Below are positions 1-5,176 of a DNA stretch of 5,220 bases, piece by piece. This DNA is from Terriglobales bacterium. GTDB lineage: Bacteria; Acidobacteriota; Terriglobia; Terriglobales; Acidobacteriaceae. Numbering within the stretch: position 1 is the first letter of the stretch; each line of letters opens with the position of its first letter. Both the position numbers and the translations under genes were made by a program. The DNA lies in NCBI GenBank assembly GCA_015655365.1, contig JAATFE010000268.1, positions 1 to 5,220 of the forward strand, given 5' to 3'. Under the pieces are notes generated by a model. It saw only the letters and a program-made list of their open reading frames with translations, was not told where the DNA came from and did not search any database.

Positions 1-517
1 CCGAGATCGAAACCTCCAGCCCCCGCATCTGCACCGGCGAATGCACATGGACCGCGAATGCCAGCTCCGCGCCGAATTTTTGCAGTAGCGTCACCCCGGC
101 CCGGGCATGATGGCCAAAGTGGAAGTTGCCGCCCTCGTGCAACGCGCGAACACCCAACGCCTCCACCAGAATCGTGCGCACAAACTCCCGCGCCGGCAAG
201 GCCGCTAGCACCGCATCGAAGCGCAGCACCACCACCGCATCGATGCCCGCCGCCCCCAGCAGCCGCACCCGCTCGTCCATCGGCGTCAATAGCCGTAGTG
301 CTTTCGTCGGTCGCAAAAACTGTTGCGGATGAGGATCGAAAGTCACTGCCACCGAGCGCACGCCCAGTTCCCGCGCCTCCGCCACCACGGCACTCAGAAT
401 CTCCCGGTGCCCCAGGTGCACGCCGTCGAAGTTGCCAATGGCAATCACCGAAGGGCCCTTCGGAATCTCGGCAATCGCGCGGTAAACAGGAGTCATAGCG
501 GAGGGAACATCGCTCAT
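1..517 (-). CDS. ribF: Bifunctional riboflavin kinase/FAD synthetase (5' part, cut by left edge)
   Basis: RibF phosphorylates riboflavin to FMN and adenylylates FMN to FAD in the cytoplasm. The 172 codons visible here cover the N-terminal FAD synthetase (nucleotidyltransferase) domain; the riboflavin kinase domain lies beyond the window. Visible motifs are AIGNFDGVHLGHR at residues 26-38, the nucleotide-binding GxFDGVHxGH signature, then VTFDPHP at 58-64, LLTPMDER at 76-83 and REFVRTILVEALGV at 110-123. The usual GxDFxFG motif reads EGGNFHFG (128-135), with Asn in place of Asp. The start at 517 lies 4 nt after the stop of the PhnP-like gene, suggesting translational coupling. An in-frame ATG at 496 would remove seven poorly conserved residues and is a real alternative, since neither start has a clear Shine-Dalgarno sequence. 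It is the last visible gene of the minus-strand operon. The family call is secure; the start is less so. Confidence 0.93.
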   Translation of the reverse strand, partial: MSDVPSAMTPVYRAIAEIPKGPSVIAIGNFDGVHLGHREILSAVVAEARELGVRSVAVTFDPHPQQFLRPTKALRLLTPMDERVRLLGAAGIDAVVVLRFDAVLAALPAREFVRTILVEALGVRALHEGGNFHFGHHARAGVTLLQKFGAELAFAVHVHSPVQMRGLEVSIS

Positions 518-521
518 AGGT

Positions 522-1325
522 TCACAGGCCCAATTCCACGGGCAAGCTCAGGCCGTCGTAGGCCAGCGCCATTCCCTCGGGCAGAGTGCGGTTGGTCTGT
601 TCGTGCCCCAGTTCGTGGGCAATATGGGTAAACCACGTGTGCCGTGCGCCGATGCGCCGCGCCCAGTTCTTTGCCTGCTCCACCGTCGCATGCGTGGGGT
701 GCGGTTTGTAGCGCAGCGCCGAAAGCACCAGGTGATCCAGCCCCTCCAGCAGCGCAAAACTTGTTTCGGGAATGTCGCTCACGTCAGTCAGGTAGGCCAC
801 CCGGCCAAATCGGAATCCGCTGATTTCCATCTTCCCGTGCATCACCGGCACCCGCACAAACTCCACCCCGTGCAGCGGATTGTGCTCCGCCAGCGGTTTC
901 AACTGAACCTTGGCGCGGTTGGGGTAGGTGGCATGAGGCGAAAACGTGTACTCGAAGATGCGCTCCAGCACCGCCGTCGTGTCGGCAGAAGCATACAGCG
1001 GAATCGGCCCGCCGCCCTCGCGGAAAGCGATGAAGCTGAGCGGACGCAGATCGTCCAGGCCCAGAATGTGGTCGGCATGGGCGTGGGTATAAAAAACCGC
1101 ATCCACCCGCCTAAGCCCATTGCGCAGCGCCTGCTCGCGGAAGTCCGGGCCGGTATCGATCACCACCACCCGCTCCGGCCCCGCATCCTCGGTCCAGCGC
1201 AGCAGCACCGAGGGCCGCAGCCGCCGGTCGTGCGGGTCCGCCGAGGTGCAAACGTCGCAGTCGCACCCCAGCGTGGGAACCCCCATCGAAGTTCCCGTCC
1301 CCAGAAATGTAAGCAGGCCTTCCAT
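522..1325 (-). CDS. PhnP-like metallo-beta-lactamase-fold phosphodiesterase
   Basis: This 267-residue protein has the metallo-beta-lactamase fold and closely follows PhnP, which opens 5-phosphoribosyl 1,2-cyclic phosphate during phosphonate breakdown. Seen in the sequence: GTGTSMGVPTLGCDCDVC at 9-26, whose C21, C23 and C26 match the structural zinc cysteines of PhnP; THAHADH with H81, H83, D85 and H86; H163 (VMHG); D181 (YLTDVSD); H212 (PTHAT); and FTHIAHE at 232-238 with H234 as metal ligand and H237 as the fourth structural zinc ligand. The C-terminal LPEGMALAYDGL also resembles the PhnP end. All ligands appear present, so it should be an active metal-dependent phosphodiesterase. No other phosphonate gene is in view, so the physiological substrate is unknown and the symbol phnP is not assigned. 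It starts 6 nt after the DUF1844 stop and ends 4 nt before ribF, within the operon. Confidence 0.9.
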   Translation of the reverse strand: MEGLLTFLGTGTSMGVPTLGCDCDVCTSADPHDRRLRPSVLLRWTEDAGPERVVVIDTGPDFREQALRNGLRRVDAVFYTHAHADHILGLDDLRPLSFIAFREGGGPIPLYASADTTAVLERIFEYTFSPHATYPNRAKVQLKPLAEHNPLHGVEFVRVPVMHGKMEISGFRFGRVAYLTDVSDIPETSFALLEGLDHLVLSALRYKPHPTHATVEQAKNWARRIGARHTWFTHIAHELGHEQTNRTLPEGMALAYDGLSLPVELGL

Positions 1326-1331
1326 CGATCT

Positions 1332-1949
1332 TTAGCGGATCCCTTGCGGCGGCGGCGGAACCGGCTGCACTCCCTGCAAGGTAATCATGCTGGTCAGCTC
1401 CAAAAACGCCATCCGGACCTCGAACAGAACCGTCCTGAGCGTCCGGTCCTCGGCGTCCGTCAGGCTTCCCTTGGTCTTCTCTGTCAGCACGGCCAGCAGG
1501 TCGATCGTCTGCTTCGCGCCCAGAATATCCACGCGTGGCCGCTGGCCTTCTTGCGTGCCCGCGCCCATCTGGATCATGGCGGAGACGTAGAACTGCTGCA
1601 CCAGGTGTTCGAATCCAACCGGCGGCGGTGCGCCTGCGGCCGGATTCTGTGCCCGGACCATATCTTCAAGCCGCTGTGCGGCAACGTCGTAAGCCATCTT
1701 CTGCTCACGGGCTTCTTCGGCAGTCGGCGCGGGGGGCATTCCCTCCGGTGTCTCCGCTTCTGTCTTGGACTCGGGGATTTCAGTTACCGGCGTCGCGGGT
1801 TTCGGCTCGGTCACCACCAAACGTGGTCCTGCGCTCGGCTCTGCCGTCTCAGCCGGTGCCGCCGGCTGAGACGATTGTTTGGCTTCCTGTTCTTCTTCGG
1901 CCTTGATCTTGCGGCGGTCGATCACGGTAAACTTCGGGGGTTCGCTCAT
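1332..1949 (-). CDS. DUF1844 domain protein with a disordered Ala/Pro/Glu-rich N-terminal half
   Basis: This is a 205-residue protein of unknown function. Residues 1-20 are charged (MSEPPKFTVIDRRKIKAEEE). Residues 21-80 are rich in Pro, Ala, Glu and Thr and look like a disordered linker. Residues 112-187 form the DUF1844 domain: FEHLVQQFYVSAMIQMG, then DILGAKQTIDLLAVLTEKT and a helical segment LTDAEDRTLRTVLFEVRMAFLEL. It ends in a short Pro-rich tail. There is no signal peptide or membrane segment. The start at 1949 is chosen because AGGAAA lies about 10 nt upstream and the protein then starts after the ygfZ stop; an ATG at 2105 would add 52 Arg-rich residues read from inside ygfZ. The gene sits 43 nt downstream of ygfZ and 6 nt upstream of the PhnP-like gene. 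A strong hairpin lies within the linker codons (1845-1873). I know of no established role for the domain; the operon suggests a housekeeping function. Confidence 0.85.
   Translation of the reverse strand: MSEPPKFTVIDRRKIKAEEEQEAKQSSQPAAPAETAEPSAGPRLVVTEPKPATPVTEIPESKTEAETPEGMPPAPTAEEAREQKMAYDVAAQRLEDMVRAQNPAAGAPPPVGFEHLVQQFYVSAMIQMGAGTQEGQRPRVDILGAKQTIDLLAVLTEKTKGSLTDAEDRTLRTVLFEVRMAFLELTSMITLQGVQPVPPPPQGIR
1845..1873. repeat. 12-bp perfect inverted repeat inside the DUF1844 gene
   Basis: The arms CGTCTCAGCCGG (1845-1856) and CCGGCTGAGACG (1862-1873) are exact reverse complements around a five-base loop. Read as codons on the minus strand, the element encodes residues 26-35 of the DUF1844 protein (SSQPAAPAET), in the disordered linker. 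No run of T follows on either strand, so it does not look like an intrinsic terminator. Whether it is a chance product of repetitive Ala/Pro codons or an inserted palindrome cannot be decided from one genome. Confidence 0.75.
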
Positions 1950-1992
1950 AGTCCTATTATTTCCTATCTTTCCGGATCGCGTCCGTCGCGGC
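1950..1992 (-). promoter_or_regulatory. ygfZ-DUF1844 gap with ribosome binding site
   Basis: This 43-nt gap is the largest inside the operon and its half nearest the DUF1844 start is AT-rich. Read on the minus strand, AGGAAA (1960-1965) lies about 10 nt before the ATG at 1949 and is the likely Shine-Dalgarno sequence. A second AGGA (1952-1955) lies only 2 nt from the ATG, too close to work well. The gap shows no hairpin and no convincing -35/-10 pair, so read-through from ygfZ is the simplest view. Confidence 0.5.
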
Positions 1993-3093
1993 TTAAAAAG
2001 TCGGGGGAGTGGCCAGAATGCGGGCCGTGCCCGTAGCCGTTCCAACAGTGTAAGTGAACGTCTGGCTGCGCAATTCGGCCTCGCCCTTGATCGTGCCCAG
2101 GGCAAAGATCCGGTTGCCCGCCGCCAGCGGCAGTTCCACGGCGCTCGTGATGTGCCCCGCGGCGTCCGTTCCTTCGGGCAAAGTCAGCTCGGTTCCGCTA
2201 GTTGGCAGCGGCCCGCTAAGCTCCAGCGCCCGCAAATGCCGGTGCACGCTGCCCCGCGAATGGATGCGCTCCACAATCTCCTGGCCCAGGTAGCAGCCCT
2301 TGTTGAAGTGCAGCGCCCGCATCTGCCCGGTCTCCTGCGGCAGGTCGCGTTCCACCATGTCCACGCCGTACTCCGGAATTCCCTCGGCAATGCGAAACGC
2401 ATCCAGCGACGCGCTACCCACCGGCATCGCTCCCGCCGTGCGCAAGGCCATCCACACCTTGAATAGCTGCGCTTCCGGCGCCCAAAACTCATAGTGCGGC
2501 GCGTGCACTCCATAACCGCGTGCGATCCGCAGGTTCAACCCGTTCCAGTCCACGCGGGTAGCGGTCAGCGGCTCGCTCAGAGTCGGCAGGCTCAGCCGTG
2601 CAAGAACCGCTTCGGCCAGCGGACCGGTCAGTCCTACCGCCGATTCCCCGCCCAGCGGAACCAGTTCCACGTCGTCCATGATGATGAAGTGATCCAGATG
2701 CGCCATCAGCCGTTCGTATTGGTCGGCGGCAATCACCAGTTCCAGCGCGTCGTTTTCGCGCCACACCGTCAGGTCGCCTTGAATGCGTCCCTGCGCGTTC
2801 AGCACCAGGTTCCAGGCGCCGCCATTCGCGGGCAGATCGTTCACCATGTTGGTGACCATGCCGCTCAGCCAGCGGAAGCGGTCTTCTCCGCGCACGGCCA
2901 CACGCCGCAGCCAGCCCAGATCGTGGCGGGCCGAGCCCGACACCAGCGCCTCTATTTCCACGGCTGGCGCGTCCAACTCCCGTGGGGTCAGTGTGCCGTG
3001 ATAAACGGCAAGTTCATGCGGCTTGGCTGCGGCTTCCAGCAGCGTTGCAAGCGAAGTCATTGGGGTCGATGCAGAGAGGGCTGTTTCGGTCAT
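1993..3093 (-). CDS. ygfZ: YgfZ/GcvT-fold folate-binding protein
   Basis: YgfZ proteins share the tetrahydrofolate-binding fold of GcvT (the glycine cleavage T-protein) and support assembly or repair of certain iron-sulfur enzymes, such as the tRNA-modifying MiaB, in the cytoplasm. The diagnostic motif is present: NKGCYLGQEIVERIHSRG at residues 264-281, with the essential Cys at 267. Also visible are DRFRWLSGMVTNMV (71-84), LNAQGRIQGDL (98-108), HFIIMDDVEL (135-144) and FRIAEGIPEYGVDM (233-246), in the order expected for the family. The 366-residue length is normal. Three in-frame starts exist, at 3153, 3093 and 3060, and none has a good Shine-Dalgarno sequence. The 3153 start sits almost on a TATAAT box and adds a non-family-like stretch, so 3093 is preferred; 3060 (MTSLATLLEAAAK) is also plausible. 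It is the first gene of the operon and is transcribed divergently from the peptidase gene. Confidence 0.93.
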   Translation of the reverse strand: MTETALSASTPMTSLATLLEAAAKPHELAVYHGTLTPRELDAPAVEIEALVSGSARHDLGWLRRVAVRGEDRFRWLSGMVTNMVNDLPANGGAWNLVLNAQGRIQGDLTVWRENDALELVIAADQYERLMAHLDHFIIMDDVELVPLGGESAVGLTGPLAEAVLARLSLPTLSEPLTATRVDWNGLNLRIARGYGVHAPHYEFWAPEAQLFKVWMALRTAGAMPVGSASLDAFRIAEGIPEYGVDMVERDLPQETGQMRALHFNKGCYLGQEIVERIHSRGSVHRHLRALELSGPLPTSGTELTLPEGTDAAGHITSAVELPLAAGNRIFALGTIKGEAELRSQTFTYTVGTATGTARILATPPTF

Positions 3094-3157
3094 GGGGAAC
3101 GTTTCTGCGGGGCGCACGCACTTTTCTTGCTGTCGTCTCGCGTCCAACCGCATCCTG

Positions 3158-3163
3158 ATTATA
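3158..3163 (-). promoter_or_regulatory. Possible -10 box (TATAAT) for the ygfZ operon
   Basis: A perfect TATAAT occurs on the minus strand in otherwise GC-rich sequence, upstream of ygfZ. Transcription would begin near 3150, placing the ATGs at 3093 and 3060 in the message after a leader of roughly 55 to 90 nt. No -35 box is found at the normal spacing (the hexamer at 3181-3186 reads CGGGCG), and no extended TGn precedes the box. The call therefore rests on one hexamer and its position. Confidence 0.3.
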
Positions 3164-3207
3164 GCCTTGGAAGAGGAAGCCGCCCGGCCGCAATCGCCCG
3201 GAGCCGC

Positions 3208-3213
3208 AGGGAG
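3208..3213 (+). promoter_or_regulatory. Shine-Dalgarno-like AGGGAG before the ATG at 3219
   Basis: AGGGAG lies 5 nt before an in-frame ATG at 3219, the best ribosome-binding site at any candidate start of the peptidase frame. If used, it would add 74 residues ahead of the signal peptide. It may instead serve a short upstream reading frame that no longer has its own stop, or be chance. Confidence 0.3.
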
Positions 3214-3356
3214 AGCCGATGAGCAAGCAGTTTGAAATGGAGAGCGGACAGACGCCGGAAAAAAGCAGTTCCGCGTCCGCGCAAGACTGCTGCCTTGTAT
3301 CGCGGCAAAACTCGACCGATGTCGGGGAAATTCTCTCGGAGCAGCAAGAAGCGTCA

Positions 3357-3417
3357 GGGCACGACTTTAGTCGTGCCGTACAAGCCGCAAAATGTACCGG
3401 GCCTTTAGGCCCTGAGG
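3357..3417. repeat. Pair of palindromes with TTTA centres (REP-like element)
   Basis: The first palindrome (3358-3377) has arms GGCACGAC and GTCGTGCC around TTTA. The second (3399-3412) has arms GGGCC and GGCCC, also around TTTA. They are 21 bases apart. In the plus-strand frame they read SGHDFSRAV and GPLGPEG, peptides I recall as frequent translated by-products of dispersed repeats in Acidobacteriota genomes. The element ends 23 nt before the preferred peptidase start, so it may affect the 5' end of that message. The palindromes are plain in the sequence; membership of a dispersed family is recalled, not computed. Confidence 0.75.
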
Positions 3418-3440
3418 GAAGCTCTTTGCGGACCCTCCCC

Positions 3441-3530
3441 ATGCTTGTGCCTTTTCTCACGCCATTCGGCAAATTGCGCGCATGGACGTGCGCAGCCGCC
3501 TTATGCCTCGCCGTTGCAGCCGCCTCGGCC
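3441..3530 (+). other. Signal peptide of the predicted metallopeptidase
   Basis: Residues 1-30 have a short n-region with Lys11 and Arg13, a hydrophobic Ala/Leu/Val core at about 17-28 and an Ala-Ser-Ala end typical of signal peptidase I sites. No lipobox cysteine follows: C17 and C22 lie within or before the core and are not in an LxxC setting at its end. The mature protein would start at QQPPTP and be periplasmic or secreted. Confidence 0.7.
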
Positions 3531-5156
3531 CAACAGCCTCCCACCCCCGCCCCGCAACCCCCAGCTCAATCTGCGGAAAAGCCCCAACCCGCCGACAAAG
3601 AGCAGACCCGCATCACCCCTGCCCAGGCCAAGGAACTCTTCGGCCTGGTCGACGAACTCCTCCAGTTCTCCTCCCAGGAGACCGGCCTGCCCGTCAAAAG
3701 CACCGTTAAGCGCCAGCTCACTACCCGCGTCGCCGTGGAAGGCTTCCTCAAGCGGAAATTCGACGAAGACGAAGGCGCCAAACGCCTCCAGCGCGGAGAG
3801 ATCGTCCTTAAAAAGTTCGGTCTCCTCGACCGCGACTTCGAACTCAAGCCCTTCCTTCTCGCCCTCCTCAAAGAGCAGATCGAAGCCTACTACGACTCCA
3901 AAACCAAGACCGTCAACCTGCTCGACTGGGTCGACATCGAGGAGCAGAAGCCGGTTCTTGCCCACGAACTGACCCACGCCCTCCAGGACCAGCACGCCGA
4001 CCTGGAAAAGTGGAACGACCAAACCCCATCCGACGTCTCCACCAACTTCCCCCAGGACTCCGACCACCTCGCCAAGGACGAAATGGACACCGCCCGCGAG
4101 GCCGTCGTCGAAGGCCAGGCTACCGCCGTCATGATGGACTACATCCTCAAGCCGCTCGGCAAGAGCCTGGTCAAGGACCCCGAAGTGCTCGACATTGTGA
4201 AGCAACAGATGAGCGGCACCGGCAACTCCCCCGTCCTGGCCCGCGCCCCTCTCCTGCTCTCCGAGTCGCTTCTCTTCCCCTATCGCGAGGGCCTCAGCTT
4301 CGAGCAGGACCTATGGATGGACAAGGGGCAAGCCGCCGCCTTCGCCGGAGCCATGGACCGCCCGCCCACCTCCAGTTGGGAGATCATCAACCCCCTCGAA
4401 TACGAAAAGCAGCACGTCCCCGCCGTACCCCTGCTACCCAACATCCATCCCCTGGTGGATAAGCTCTATATTCCCTACGACATCGGCCAGATCGGCCAGT
4501 TGGACCTGCACATCCTGGCCGAGATCTTCGGAGGCGAAAAATCGGCCCGTGACCTGACCCCGGCCTGGGATGGCGGCCTCTATTGGGCCGGCCAGCGCCG
4601 CAGCGCCAAAACCGACGCCGACCAAGCCAACACCAAATCCCTGGCCCTTTTCTATCTCTCCGCCTGGAAGAACCCCGCCTCCGCACAGGCCTTTGCCCAG
4701 CTTTACGCGAGCGCCCTGGGCCGCAAATACTCCGGCCTCAAGCCCGACCTCACCGCCCAAGCCTCTGCCGGCCTCCCCTCCGGCTCCACCGAGCAGGTCT
4801 ACTCCACCAGCGAAGGCCCGGTCCTTATCACCACCCGCGGCAAGCTGGTCTTCGTCGCTGAGAGCTTCGACCTCGATCTGGCCCGCAAACTCACCGCCCT
4901 CATCCTCGACGCCCAGGGCACCGGCGACATGGAAATGGCCGTTGGGGTAGCCCCGAGCTTGCCAGCCCCCAGCACAAACCTGGGTGCCCCAGGTCTCGAT
5001 TTTGAGACCTGGGAAAGCAAGAACCCCTATCACCCCCAAGCAACAGCTCCAGATCAGGGGATACCCGAACCCCTAACTTCCAGCCTGATCCGTTTTTTCT
5101 CGAACTGCGGAGTCATGAAGTCCGCGGTCGACGCCGCTCTCCAATCGGAGAAATGA
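3441..5156 (+). CDS. Predicted exported zinc metallopeptidase (HExxH...EGxA), uncharacterised family
   Basis: From ATG 3441 the product is 571 residues. It begins with a signal peptide: Lys/Arg in the n-region (KLRAW), a hydrophobic core CAAALCLAVAAA, and ASA before a likely cut after residue 30. A Pro/Gln-rich linker (31-56) follows, then the main domain. LAHELTHALQDQHADL contains HExxH at 175-179, and AREAVVEGQATAVMMDY supplies a likely third ligand, E224, giving a gluzincin-like zinc site. YYDSKTKTVNLLDWV (150-164) just before it fits a peptidase active-site strand. The remaining region to about residue 500 has no motif I recognise. Residues 501-529 coincide with palindromic repeat DNA, and the last 30 (PLTSSLIRFF to the end) look protein-like again. 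The frame is open back to ATG 3219, but that would bury the signal peptide; TTG 3474 is another possible start. It stands alone and diverges from the ygfZ operon. Substrate unknown; family-level confidence moderate. Confidence 0.85.
   Translation: MLVPFLTPFGKLRAWTCAAALCLAVAAASAQQPPTPAPQPPAQSAEKPQPADKEQTRITPAQAKELFGLVDELLQFSSQETGLPVKSTVKRQLTTRVAVEGFLKRKFDEDEGAKRLQRGEIVLKKFGLLDRDFELKPFLLALLKEQIEAYYDSKTKTVNLLDWVDIEEQKPVLAHELTHALQDQHADLEKWNDQTPSDVSTNFPQDSDHLAKDEMDTAREAVVEGQATAVMMDYILKPLGKSLVKDPEVLDIVKQQMSGTGNSPVLARAPLLLSESLLFPYREGLSFEQDLWMDKGQAAAFAGAMDRPPTSSWEIINPLEYEKQHVPAVPLLPNIHPLVDKLYIPYDIGQIGQLDLHILAEIFGGEKSARDLTPAWDGGLYWAGQRRSAKTDADQANTKSLALFYLSAWKNPASAQAFAQLYASALGRKYSGLKPDLTAQASAGLPSGSTEQVYSTSEGPVLITTRGKLVFVAESFDLDLARKLTALILDAQGTGDMEMAVGVAPSLPAPSTNLGAPGLDFETWESKNPYHPQATAPDQGIPEPLTSSLIRFFSNCGVMKSAVDAALQSEK
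4941..5030. repeat. Palindromic repeat element read in frame within the peptidase gene
   Basis: The core hairpin (4988-5013) has perfect 10-bp arms CCCAGGTCTC and GAGACCTGGG around GATTTT. CCTGGG at 4979-4984 can instead pair with CCCAGG at 4988-4993, giving two mutually exclusive folds. A smaller GGGG-TAG-CCCC hairpin lies at 4944-4954. The DNA is translated as residues 501-529 of the peptidase without a stop or frameshift. Outer borders are estimated from where the protein stops looking domain-like. A related sequence lies at 5177-5220. Confidence 0.65.
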
Positions 5157-5176
5157 AGCTCCAATCCATCCCCACT

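Larger units (their letters stand above)
3094..3440. other. Divergent intergenic region between ygfZ and the peptidase gene
   Basis: This 347-nt stretch separates two divergent genes. From left to right it holds the possible ygfZ leader (3094-3153), a TATAAT box on the minus strand (3158-3163), an ATG at 3219 preceded by AGGGAG on the plus strand, about 130 bases with no recognisable signal, and a pair of palindromes (3357-3417) close to the preferred peptidase start. The plus-strand frame from 3219 stays open into the peptidase, but its translation resembles no protein I know and part of it is repeat sequence. I see no convincing plus-strand sigma-70 promoter. Confidence 0.6.

Noticed and set aside
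448..463. 16-bp perfect palindrome CCGAAGGGCCCTTCGG in ribF
   Set aside because: It encodes PKGPS in a stretch just before the conserved GNFDGVH motif, has no loop, and one such palindrome is not surprising over the window length.
603..2036. Open frame of 477 codons on the plus strand
   Set aside because: It lies antisense to the PhnP-like and DUF1844 genes and the end of ygfZ, all clearly supported by motifs. Its translation is rich in Arg, His and Pro with no recognisable domain, as expected of antisense frames in GC-rich genes.
3232..3260. TTGAAA as a possible -35 box for the peptidase gene
   Set aside because: No -10-like hexamer follows at 16-18 nt spacing (the position reads CCGGAA).
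3264..3291. AGCAGT...ACTGCT inverted repeat in the intergenic region
   Set aside because: Only 6 bp of stem around a 16-base loop; too weak to call a terminator or operator.
3501..4205. Open frame of 234 codons on the minus strand within the peptidase gene
   Set aside because: It is opposite the HELTH domain; its Gly/Val/Leu/Glu-rich translation is the mirror of the peptidase codons and shows no motif.
4484..4501. Direct repeat ATCGGCCAG twice in tandem
   Set aside because: It simply encodes IGQIGQ in the peptidase; two units of nine bases are not a meaningful tandem repeat.
4434..5039. Open frame of 201 codons on the minus strand at the end of the peptidase gene
   Set aside because: Its Gly-rich, low-complexity translation is antisense to well-supported coding sequence and has no clear start signal.
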